DNA of 64,000 nt, taken from the NCBI RefSeq assembly GCF_010731535.1, contig NZ_AP022581.1:4225952-4289951 (forward strand), given 5' to 3'. This DNA is from Mycobacterium lacus. Lineage in GTDB: Bacteria > Actinomycetota > Actinomycetes > Mycobacteriales > Mycobacteriaceae. This document shows positions 32,956-41,005 of this stretch, piece after piece; the first letter of the stretch is position 1; the number at the start of each line of letters is the position of its first letter. A program made the position numbers and the translations under genes. Below the pieces are notes generated by a model. That model was not told the DNA's origin. It was given only the letters and a program-made list of their open reading frames with translations, and searched no databases.

Positions 32956-34095
32956 CTACTCGGCGCCGTCCTCGGGGCGGTCCGGTTTCGCCTCGACGAT
33001 GGCCGGACCCTCCTCGGTCCCCCGCTCCGCTTCGGCGGCCGCGTCCCTGCCCAGCAACACCTGCGTCGCGTTGTTCAGGAACGCGGTCGTCGGGACCGCC
33101 AGCAGGGCGCCGACGATCCCGGCGAGCACGCCGCCGGTGGAGATGGCCAGCACCACCGCCAGCGGGTGAATGGAGACCGCCCGGCCCATCACGAGCGGCT
33201 GCAGCAAATGGGCTTCGAGTTGGTTAACCGCTATGAGCAAACCGAATGTGATCAGTGCGTAGACGATACCCTTGGACAGCAAGGCGACCACCACGGCCAG
33301 CAAGCCCGAGATCAGCGCACCGATCAGCGGGATGAAGGCACCGAGGAACACCAGCGAGGCCAGCGGCAGGGCGAGGGGGATACCCATGATGGCCAGGCCG
33401 GCGCCGACCCCGATCGCGTCCGTCAGCGCCACCAGGAACGTGGCCCGCACGTACCCGATGAGCGATCCGTATCCGGCGCGGCCCGCCTCGAGCACCCGGT
33501 CCCGGACGTCGGCCGGGAAAATCTTGGCGACGTACCGCCAGATGTTGCGGCCCCCGTAGAGGAAGAAAATCAGCGTGAACAGCACCAGCACCGCGGCCGT
33601 GGCCAGCTCGGTGATGGTGGCCGCGGTCGACAGTGCGCCGCTGGTCAACTTCGCCTGGTTGTTGCGCAGCGCCTCGATCGCGGCGTTGCCCGCGTTGTCG
33701 ATCTGCTCGCCACGCAAATGCGCGGGCCCTTCGATCAACCATCGGCGGGTGGAGTCGATGCTGTGCTCGACCTGCTTGACCAGGTCGGGCAAGCCCACGA
33801 TGAACTGGCTGACGACGAAGGTCAGGATGCCGCCGAGGATCGCGAAACCGCTCAACAAGACCAGCGTCACCGCGGCACCACGCGGCAGGCCGCGGGAGTC
33901 CAGCCAATCCACCGCCGGCACCAGCAATGCACTCAACATCAACGCCAGCAAAACTGGAACGACGATGATCTCGAGCCTCTTGAGGATCCACAGGAAGGCC
34001 AGCCCCGCGGCCAGGATGACCAACAAGCGCCACGCCCAAGCGGCGGTCTTGCGGACCAGCGGTTCGACCGAGGCGTCGTCGAGGCTTGCCGGCAT
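32956..34095 (-). CDS. AI-2E-type membrane permease (Rv0205-like)
   Basis: The ATG at 34095 ([18 protein letters not shown]) gives 379 residues. About eight hydrophobic segments follow the AI-2E/YdiK pattern, with the signature region [22 protein letters not shown] close to residue 300 and [19 protein letters not shown] after it. The family moves small molecules or ions; for Rv0205 the cargo is not established. It is in the Rv0205 position beside mmpL3 and divergent from the Rv0204c-like gene. The acidic tail ([18 protein letters not shown]) is cytoplasmic. Confidence 0.88.
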   Translation of the reverse strand: [379 protein letters not shown]

Positions 34096-34244
34096 GCGGC
34101 AAGCGTAACTGGGTCGCATTCCGGTACAGGATCGCGTCGACGCGGTGCCGGCTGGCACGATCCGATCACGGCCCCAGAACGAGCCAGACACAGTAAGCGA
34201 CGTGCAGCGATTACGGTGCCACCTGCGCGGTTACGCTAAAGCAC

Positions 34245-35420
34245 GTGTCGCGCGACGCTCCCGCCCGCAAGCTCCGCCAGCGCGTGGTGGCGCTTCCCGC
34301 GCGCGGGACAGAGGCCCCGCGAGGCAAATACTGGTGGGTGCGATGGGTGATCCTGGCCATCGTCGCGATCGTGCTCGGCGTCGAAGTGGCGCTCGGGTGG
34401 GACCAGCTGGCCAAGGCCTGGACGAGCGTGTACGAGGCCAACTGGTGGTGGCTGCTGGCCGCGGTGGTGGCGGCGGCGGCGTCGATGCACAGCTTCGCCC
34501 AGATCCAGCGCACCCTGCTGAAGTCCGCGGGCGTGCACGTCAAACAGCTCAGGTCGGAGGCGGCCTTCTACGCCGCCAACTCGCTGAGCACCACGCTCCC
34601 CGGCGGGCCGGTGCTGTCGGCGACGTTCTTGCTCCGTCAGCAACGCGCCTGGGGTGCCTCCACGCTGGTGGCGTCGTGGCAGCTGGTGATGTCGGGAGTG
34701 CTGCAGGCCGCCGGGTTGGCGGTGCTCGGGTTGGGCGGCGCCTTTTTCCTGGGCGCCAAGAACAACCCGTTCTCGTTGCTGTTCACGCTCGGCGGTTTCG
34801 TCGCGCTGTTGCTGCTGGCCCAGGCGGTGGCGTCGCGGCCGGAGCTGATCGAGGGGATCGGCAGCCGGGTTTTGTCGTGGGTCAACTCGGTTCGCGGCAG
34901 GCCGGCCGACACCGGATTGGACAAGTGGCGCGAGACGCTCGTGCAGCTCGAATCGGTCAGCCTGGGCCGGCGCGACCTGGGCCTGGCGTTCAGTTGGTCG
35001 CTGTTCAACTGGATCGCCGACGTTGGCTGTCTGGGCTTTGCCGCCTACGCCGCCGGCGACCATGCCTCCGTCGCCGGGTTGACCGTCGCCTACGCGGCCG
35101 CCCGCGCGGTCGGCACGATACCGCTGATGCCCGGCGGTCTGCTGGTCGTCGAGGCCGTGCTGGTGCCAGGCCTGGTGTCCAGCGGCATGGCCCTGCCGAA
35201 CGCCATCTCCGCGATGCTGATCTACCGGCTGATCAGTTGGCTCTTCATCGCCGCCATCGGCTGGGTGGTGTTTTTCTTCGTGTTCCGCACCGAGAACACC
35301 GCCGAGCCGGATGCCGACCCCGACCCGATCACGGACATGGCGAGTGGCCCCGCCGACGCCGCCGAGACGGCATCGCAGGGTCCGTTACCGCCGGATCGGG
35401 ATCCGGAGGCCCACAGTTAG
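34245..35420 (+). CDS. Lysylphosphatidylglycerol-synthase-TM-like membrane protein (Rv0204c-like)
   Basis: The GTG at 34245 gives 391 residues with about eight membrane helices. The UPF0104/YbhN motifs are seen: FYAANSLSTTLPGGPVLSATFLLR in the first half and GTIPLMPGGLLVVEAVL in the second. These proteins resemble the flippase part of MprF and are thought to move lipids, but the substrate here is unknown. The neighbourhood (mmpL3, mmpL11, haem-binding protein) suggests an envelope role. It ends seven bases before the stop of the convergent haem-binding gene. Confidence 0.85.
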   Translation: MSRDAPARKLRQRVVALPARGTEAPRGKYWWVRWVILAIVAIVLGVEVALGWDQLAKAWTSVYEANWWWLLAAVVAAAASMHSFAQIQRTLLKSAGVHVKQLRSEAAFYAANSLSTTLPGGPVLSATFLLRQQRAWGASTLVASWQLVMSGVLQAAGLAVLGLGGAFFLGAKNNPFSLLFTLGGFVALLLLAQAVASRPELIEGIGSRVLSWVNSVRGRPADTGLDKWRETLVQLESVSLGRRDLGLAFSWSLFNWIADVGCLGFAAYAAGDHASVAGLTVAYAAARAVGTIPLMPGGLLVVEAVLVPGLVSSGMALPNAISAMLIYRLISWLFIAAIGWVVFFFVFRTENTAEPDADPDPITDMASGPADAAETASQGPLPPDRDPEAHS

Positions 35421-35427
35421 CCGACAG

Positions 35428-35883
35428 CTAGCCGACGTTGTTCGCCCGCGGCGCTGGACCCGGAAGCGGCCCGGTCGCCGCCTGCGCGATGCCGAGCGCC
35501 TGTGGAACGGAGATCGGCAGCTTGCACTGTGTCGACAGGTTGGTCAGCGGCTGCCCAATCGACTGCAGATCGCTGGCGGCCTTGGGGTTCGCCTCGAAGT
35601 AGCTTTTCAGCGAGCCCAATGATCCCTGCCCGGCGGGCTGCTGCAGGACGGTGGTCATCGCCTGGTTGGTTTCCGGGTGTGAGTCCAGGTAGTCGCCGGT
35701 CGACTTGGCGACCGACCCGATGGTCCTGGCGACTTCGCTGGCCGCGCACGGGTCGGCGGCACCGGTCGCCGACGGCTCCGCTGACACAGCCAGGAGCGCG
35801 ACGGCGGCGGAGCCAGTCGCCACCAAGGGGGCGATCACCACTGCCAAGAGACTGCGGCGGGTGGTCGCAGTGCTTGTCCTCAT
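35428..35883 (-). CDS. Exported haem-binding protein (Rv0203-like)
   Basis: The ATG at 35883 follows a GAAGGAG ribosome site and gives 151 residues. A signal peptide is clear: arginine-rich start, hydrophobic core LLAVVIAPLVATGSAAVALL and cleavage before AEPSATGAADPC. The mature part keeps the tyrosine and histidine of GDYLDSHPETNQ, residues I recall as haem ligands in Rv0203. Rv0203 binds haem outside the cell and passes it to MmpL3 and MmpL11, and both transporter genes are close by. It is divergent from mmpL11. Two cysteines could form a disulfide. Confidence 0.88.
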   Translation of the reverse strand: MRTSTATTRRSLLAVVIAPLVATGSAAVALLAVSAEPSATGAADPCAASEVARTIGSVAKSTGDYLDSHPETNQAMTTVLQQPAGQGSLGSLKSYFEANPKAASDLQSIGQPLTNLSTQCKLPISVPQALGIAQAATGPLPGPAPRANNVG

Positions 35884-36206
35884 GAAAGACTCCTTCGGGT
35901 TTGCGAACGCACGCCGAATTCGGTTGCCTCGCAAACGGTTGCGATTGTCGACCAAATCTGTCGCGAAGTTCCCCCGATGCTCCGCGCGGTCACCTTGCAT
36001 CCTGCCATCTCCGACATCGGCGACGCCACTTCGGGTCGTCCGAATCGTCAACCCGTCGAGGCGTTCACAGCGTATTCGGAGCGTATTGGCAGTATCGCTA
36101 TCGTTGCAGCTCAGCAACCATAAGCCGACCTAATTCACGCAGCGCTGCGGTAGGCTCGCGGGCACGAAATACGCCGGAACTCGGGAGAGAAGAAATCCAG
36201 CAGTTA
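35884..36206. promoter_or_regulatory. Divergent promoter region of the haem-binding gene and mmpL11
   Basis: No gene is supported in these 323 bp. Two features stand out. An 8-bp inverted repeat, GTTTGCGA at 35899-35906 and TCGCAAAC at 35939-35946, lies just upstream of the haem-binding gene. A direct repeat GCGTATT occurs at 36070-36076 and 36081-36087, one helical turn apart. Both are candidates for shared control of the haem-uptake genes. GGGAGAGAAG at 36183 could include the mmpL11 ribosome site. Confidence 0.4.
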
Positions 36207-39122
36207 ATGATGCGCCTAAGCCGCGACCTGCGCAGATTCCGCTGGTTTGTCTTCACCGGCTGGTTGCTGGCGTTGGTGCCGGCCGTCTACCTGGCGCTCA
36301 CGCAGTCGGGGCAACTCACCGGCGGCGGATTCGAAGTGGCAGGGTCACAATCGCTGCTGGTCCACGATCGACTCGCCAATCAATACCAGGACCATGCAGC
36401 GTCGTCGTTGGCGCTGGTGGCCGCCCCCCGCCCGGATGCCAGCTACCAGGACATTAACGAGGCGGTCGCGCAACTGCGACGGATCGCCGGCGAGCTACCG
36501 GGTGTCTCGGAGGTCCCCAACCCCACCCAGCGGCCCCCCCAACCGGACCGGCCGTATGTGATCTCGCTGCGGCTGGACGCCCGCAACCCGGGCACCAGCG
36601 ACGTCGCGAAGAAGCTCCGCGAGAGGGTCGGCATCCGCGGTGATCAATCCGGGAAGACGGCGAACGGCCACGTGCGGCTCTACGTCATCGGGCAGGGTGC
36701 GCTGTCCGCTGCGGCGGCGGCAAACACCAAACGCGACATCGCCGCCGCGGAACGCTGGAACCTTCCGATCATCCTGGTCGTCTTGCTCGCGGTGTTCGGT
36801 TCGCTTGCCGCCGCGGCGATCCCGCTGACGCTCGGCGTGTGCACGGTCGTCGTCACCATGGGCCTGGTCTACCTGTTGTCGACGCACGTCACCATGTCGG
36901 TGTTCGTCACGTCGACGGTGTCCATGTTCGGCATCGCGCTCGCCGTCGACTACTCCCTGTTCATCCTGATGCGCTTCCGTGAGGAACTGCGTGCCGGCCG
37001 TCAGCCGGCCGAAGCCGTGGACGCCGCGATGGCCACCTCCGGCCTCGCGGTGGTGCTGTCCGGCATGACGGTCATCGCCTCGCTCACCGGCATCTACCTG
37101 ATCAACACCCCGGCGCTGAAGTCGATGGCCACCGGGGCGATCCTCGCCGTGGCCGTCGCGATGCTGACGTCGGTCAGCTTGACCCCGGCGGTGCTGGCGA
37201 CGTTCGCGCGGGCGGCCGCCAAGAGGTCGGCGTTTCTGCACTGGTCGCGCCGCCCCGAATGCACCCAGTCCCGGTTCTGGACCCGCTGGGTGGGCTGGGT
37301 GATGCGCCGGCCGTGGGTGTCGGCGCTGGCGGCGTCGGCCGTCCTGCTTGTCATGGCGGCACCGGCATCGTCGATGGTGCTCGGCAACAGCCTGCTGCGC
37401 CAGTTCGATTCGTCGCACGAGATCCGGGCCGGGGCGGCCGCGGCGGCCCAGGCGCTCGGACCCGGGGCGCTGGGTCCGGTTCAGGTGCTGGTCACCTTTG
37501 GCGACGCCGGCGCGTCCTCCCCGGAGCACCAGCAGACAATCGCCGCGATCCGGCAGCGGATGACGCAGGCGCCCAACGTCGCCTCGGTGGCACCGCCGGA
37601 GTTTGCTGAAGACAACGGCAGCGCCCTGCTGTCCGCGGTGTTGTCGGTCGATCCGGAGGACATGGGCGCCCGGCGGACCGTCGACTGGATGCGCACCCAG
37701 CTGCCCAAGGTGCCCGGCGCGCCGCAGGTGGATGTCGGCGGCTCGACCGCGCTGATCAAGGACTTCGATGACCGGGTGTCACAGACCGAGCCCCTGGTGT
37801 TGGCCTTCGTCGCACTGATCGCGTTCGTGATGCTGCTGATCTCGATCCACTCGGTCTTCTTAGCGTTCAAGGGCGTGCTGATGACCCTGTTGTCGGTGGC
37901 CGCTGCCTACGGCAGCCTGGTGATGGTCTTCCAGTGGGGCTGGGCCGAAAGACTCGGATTCCCGCCGCTGAGTTCGATCGACAGCACCGTTCCCCCGCTG
38001 GTCCTGGCGATGACCTTCGGGTTGTCGATGGACTACGAGATCTTCCTGCTCACCCGGATCCGGGAACGATTCGTGCAGACCGGCCGCACCCGCGATGCGG
38101 TCACCTACGGCGTGAGCACCAGCGCACGCACGATCACCAGCGCCGCGCTGATCATGATCGCCGTGTTCTGCGGGTTCGCCTTCGCCGGCATGCCACTGGT
38201 CGCCGAGATCGGCGTGGCGTGCGCCGTCGCGATCGCCGTGGACGCCACGATCGTGCGGTTGGTATTGGTGCCGGCGTTGATGGCGATGTTCTCCCAATGG
38301 AACTGGTGGCTGCCCGGATGGCTGCGTCGCATCCTGCCGTCGGTCGACTTCGACAGGCCACTGCCCGAGGTCGACCTCGGTGGCGTCGTGGTCATTCCCG
38401 ACGACATCACCACCTCCGTTGCCCCGAGCGCGGATCTGCGGATGCTGATCAAGTCGGCGGCCAAGCTCAAACACCTGGCGCCGGATGCCATTTGCGTGGC
38501 GGATCCGCTTGCGTTCTCCGGCTGCGGACGCAACGGCAGGCAGGCCGAACAAATTCCGGAACCGGGTCACTCGGCGACCAGGAAGGCCGTCGGCCTCGCA
38601 TACCGCAACGGCATCGGGCGGGCAATGGCGTGGGCAGAACGGCCGGTTCATCCGGTCACCGTGTGGCGCCGGCGGCTCTCGGTCGCCCTCGACGCGCTGG
38701 AGAGCTCCGCGGATGGGACCGCCCAACCCAGGTACGAGCGGCGCGGCCCGGTGGAGACCACCAACGTCCAATTGCCCACCGGCGACCGCCTGCTGATCCC
38801 GACCGGCGCGGAAACCCTGCGCCTCAAGGGCTACCTGATCATGTGCCGTAACAGCAGCCGCGACTACGCCGAATTTGCCGACATGGTCGAGACGATGGAA
38901 CCCGAGACCGCCGCGGTGGTGCTGGGCGGGATGGATCGGTATTACTGTTGTCAGCCACCCAAGCGGCACTGGATCGCCACCCAATTGGTTCGTCGGCTGG
39001 CGGATCCGCATCCGTGTGACCTCGAAGATCAGTCGTCCGAACCAGATGCCAAGGCAAACTGGGAGGAGGTCCGGCAACGCTGCCTGTCGGTGGCCGTGGC
39101 GATGCTGGAGGAGGCGAGGTGA
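36207..39122 (+). CDS. mmpL11: MmpL11 RND-family lipid transporter
   Basis: The ATG at 36207 (MMRLSRDLRRFRWFVFTG) gives 971 residues; Rv0202c has 966. There are two membrane-helix bundles with the proton-relay motifs ALAVDYSLFILMRF and GLSMDYEIFLLTRI, and periplasmic loops carrying QSLLVHDRL and LRQFDSSHEIR. A long cytoplasmic C-terminal domain after the last helix is typical of MmpL11. In M. tuberculosis it exports mycolate-containing wax esters and long-chain triacylglycerol, and has been linked to haem uptake with Rv0203. It is divergent from the haem-binding gene and overlaps the next gene by GTGA. Confidence 0.95.
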   Translation: MMRLSRDLRRFRWFVFTGWLLALVPAVYLALTQSGQLTGGGFEVAGSQSLLVHDRLANQYQDHAASSLALVAAPRPDASYQDINEAVAQLRRIAGELPGVSEVPNPTQRPPQPDRPYVISLRLDARNPGTSDVAKKLRERVGIRGDQSGKTANGHVRLYVIGQGALSAAAAANTKRDIAAAERWNLPIILVVLLAVFGSLAAAAIPLTLGVCTVVVTMGLVYLLSTHVTMSVFVTSTVSMFGIALAVDYSLFILMRFREELRAGRQPAEAVDAAMATSGLAVVLSGMTVIASLTGIYLINTPALKSMATGAILAVAVAMLTSVSLTPAVLATFARAAAKRSAFLHWSRRPECTQSRFWTRWVGWVMRRPWVSALAASAVLLVMAAPASSMVLGNSLLRQFDSSHEIRAGAAAAAQALGPGALGPVQVLVTFGDAGASSPEHQQTIAAIRQRMTQAPNVASVAPPEFAEDNGSALLSAVLSVDPEDMGARRTVDWMRTQLPKVPGAPQVDVGGSTALIKDFDDRVSQTEPLVLAFVALIAFVMLLISIHSVFLAFKGVLMTLLSVAAAYGSLVMVFQWGWAERLGFPPLSSIDSTVPPLVLAMTFGLSMDYEIFLLTRIRERFVQTGRTRDAVTYGVSTSARTITSAALIMIAVFCGFAFAGMPLVAEIGVACAVAIAVDATIVRLVLVPALMAMFSQWNWWLPGWLRRILPSVDFDRPLPEVDLGGVVVIPDDITTSVAPSADLRMLIKSAAKLKHLAPDAICVADPLAFSGCGRNGRQAEQIPEPGHSATRKAVGLAYRNGIGRAMAWAERPVHPVTVWRRRLSVALDALESSADGTAQPRYERRGPVETTNVQLPTGDRLLIPTGAETLRLKGYLIMCRNSSRDYAEFADMVETMEPETAAVVLGGMDRYYCCQPPKRHWIATQLVRRLADPHPCDLEDQSSEPDAKANWEEVRQRCLSVAVAMLEEAR

Positions 39123-39652
39123 CGTTGGCAGCCGAGCCCCGTCCTGTTCCCAGCCCCGGACCGCCGCCGCCCGAGCCCGCCCGAGGACCCACCGTCAACC
39201 GGGATTCCCAACACCCGGACCAGCCGGTGGAGTTTTGGCCCACTGCGGCCATCCGCTGCGCGCTGGAAGGCGGAGACATCGCCACATGGAAGCGCATCGC
39301 CGCCGCGCTCAAGCGCGATCCGTACGGGCGCACGGCCCGCCAGGTCGAGGAAGTCCTGGTGGGCGCGCGACCGTACGGAATCTCCAAAGCGTTGTCCGAG
39401 GTGCTGGACCGCGCCCGGATTCACCTGGAGGCCAACGAGCGCGCCGAGGTGGCTCGTCACGTGCGGCTACTCATCGACCGCTCGGGCCTGGACGAGCAGG
39501 AATTCGCGTCGCGCATCGGGGTATCCGCCGACGATCTGGCGGCCTATCTCGACGGCAGCGTCAGCCCGTCGGCGTCGCTGATGATCCGGATGCGCAGGTT
39601 GTCGGACCGCTTCGTCAGGGTGAAGTCCACCCGGTCGGCGGAGTCCCGATAG
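39119..39652 (+). CDS. Helix-turn-helix protein (Rv0201c-like)
   Basis: The GTG at 39119 overlaps the mmpL11 stop and gives 177 residues. The N-terminus is proline-rich (PVPSPGPPPPEPARGP). The C-terminal part reads like an XRE-type helix-turn-helix (LDEQEFASRIGVSADDLAAYLDGSVSPSASLMIRM). The middle block WKRIAAALKRDPYGRTARQVEEVL is a helical motif shared with other mycobacterial regulators. M. tuberculosis Rv0201c stands in the same place without a known function. Coupled translation suggests it is made with MmpL11. Confidence 0.75.
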   Translation: MTLAAEPRPVPSPGPPPPEPARGPTVNRDSQHPDQPVEFWPTAAIRCALEGGDIATWKRIAAALKRDPYGRTARQVEEVLVGARPYGISKALSEVLDRARIHLEANERAEVARHVRLLIDRSGLDEQEFASRIGVSADDLAAYLDGSVSPSASLMIRMRRLSDRFVRVKSTRSAESR

Positions 39653-39659
39653 GCCTCCG

Positions 39660-40349
39660 CTAGCGGGAGTTCATCGGCGTCACGTCGAGCACCAGCCAGT
39701 CACTGCCACGCTTCGTCAGCGTCACCCGCAGGGCTGGCGCCGCTTGGCTGGTTGGCTGACCGGGCGCGTTCTGGGTAACCCGCAGGATCACCGCCACGCT
39801 GGCCGCCGACGGCCCGAGCGCCTCGACGCCGGCCGAGAGCGTGCTGGCCTGGGCGGTGACCTTTCGCTGCGCCAGATCGGCGGCGGATTTGCCGTACTGC
39901 TCCTTGAACGCGCCCGCATGCTCGGGCACCATCATCGCCGCCGCCCGGTCGACGGAGGCCGTCGGAGCGCTCGGCGAGAACGAGGCGACCGCCTCCGCCA
40001 TCCCCGTGGCGATCTGAACCACCGCCCGGGAGTCCCGTTTGAAGTCGCGGTCCGGCGTGGTCCATTGGGTGTATGCGGTCAGCACCGCCGCCGACAGGGC
40101 GGCCGCACCCACGATGACGACGGCCAAACGCAGCCCGGGCGCGTCGTCGTCGGTGCCAACGGTCACCGAATCGCGGCGCCACAGCCAGATGTTGATGCCT
40201 ACACCTTCGAGAATCAGCAGCACCAGCACCGAGCACGCCGACACCCACCACAACGGCCAGCCGAGCACAACCCCGATCGCCAACAACGCGACGATCGCCG
40301 CCAGTGGTGCCAGGACGTCGAACGCCGCCAGCCGCCAAGCGTTCCTCAC
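39660..40349 (-). CDS. Mce-associated-type membrane protein (Rv0200-like)
   Basis: The GTG at 40349 overlaps the upstream stop, giving 229 residues. Three hydrophobic segments open the protein (LAPLAAIVALLAIGVVLGWPL, SACSVLVLLILEG, LAVVIVGAAALSAAVL). A soluble region then follows the pattern of Mce-associated proteins (TPDRDFKRDSRAVVQIATGMAEA and a C-terminal VTLTKRGSDWLVLDVTPMNS). Such proteins support Mce lipid transporters, but no mce operon is in the window. It is coupled to the Rv0199-like gene, forming a two-gene leftward unit. Confidence 0.8.
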   Translation of the reverse strand: MRNAWRLAAFDVLAPLAAIVALLAIGVVLGWPLWWVSACSVLVLLILEGVGINIWLWRRDSVTVGTDDDAPGLRLAVVIVGAAALSAAVLTAYTQWTTPDRDFKRDSRAVVQIATGMAEAVASFSPSAPTASVDRAAAMMVPEHAGAFKEQYGKSAADLAQRKVTAQASTLSAGVEALGPSAASVAVILRVTQNAPGQPTSQAAPALRVTLTKRGSDWLVLDVTPMNSR

Positions 40350-40963
40350 CGGATCGACTCCAGGTGCGAGATCATCAGCTTGCCGTCCACGTCGGAGACG
40401 TCGAGCCGCAAGTTCCAGTGCACAGTCTGCGGCTTGGCGCCGGCGTTCTCGGCGACCGACGTCGCGACCACCATCACCGAGTCCGTCCGGGTGGCGAAGG
40501 GCGGCAATGTCGTGGTCACCACGGGACGCACGGACCCGGGCTGGGTGTCGAGGTCATGGTGCACGGTTTCGATCGCCAACCCATCGATCCGGCCGGTGCT
40601 CTGCGTCTGCAGCTTCTCCACCACCTGCCGGTACGGCTGCACGGCCGCGTCGAAGTCCGCGTTGAGTTCTCCGACCGTTCCGTCATGCAGCCGCTGCAGG
40701 CTGGCGTCGACGTTGCCGGCGTTCATGTTGATCAGCACGCCGGTCCAGTCGGCGGCCGTCCGCAGGACCCGGGTCAGATAGGCACGCTCACCGGATTCTC
40801 GACGATGCGTGGACCAGATGAGCACGCCGAGCACGACCGCGGCCACCGACAGCACCCCGAGGACCGCCGACGCGACGCCGTAGCCGGAAAAGATCTCACC
40901 GCCGACCGGTCTGTCGTCGGTCTCTTCTTGGGCCGGTGACGCGCTCTGTTCCTGGTCAGGCAT
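40346..40963 (-). CDS. Mce-associated-type membrane protein (Rv0199-like)
   Basis: The ATG at 40963 (MPDQEQSASPAQEETDDRP) gives 205 residues: an acidic cytoplasmic tail, one membrane helix (SAVLGVLSVAAVVLGVLIWS) and an exported domain ending with WNLRLDVSDVDGKLMISHLESIR. The domain has the fold pattern seen in Mce-associated proteins and in its neighbour. It is the first gene of a two-gene unit and divergent from zmp1 across 42 bp. Role unknown; an accessory part of an Mce-type or other envelope system is an inference. Confidence 0.8.
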   Translation of the reverse strand: MPDQEQSASPAQEETDDRPVGGEIFSGYGVASAVLGVLSVAAVVLGVLIWSTHRRESGERAYLTRVLRTAADWTGVLINMNAGNVDASLQRLHDGTVGELNADFDAAVQPYRQVVEKLQTQSTGRIDGLAIETVHHDLDTQPGSVRPVVTTTLPPFATRTDSVMVVATSVAENAGAKPQTVHWNLRLDVSDVDGKLMISHLESIR

Positions 40964-41005
40964 GGCCCGATCGTCGCATCCAAGTGCAGATGGAAGGATG
41001 GCGGG

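Noticed and set aside
36495..37529. 344-codon frame opposite mmpL11
   Set aside because: Shadow frame, rich in His, Arg, Asp and Gln; mmpL11 motifs on the other strand are intact.
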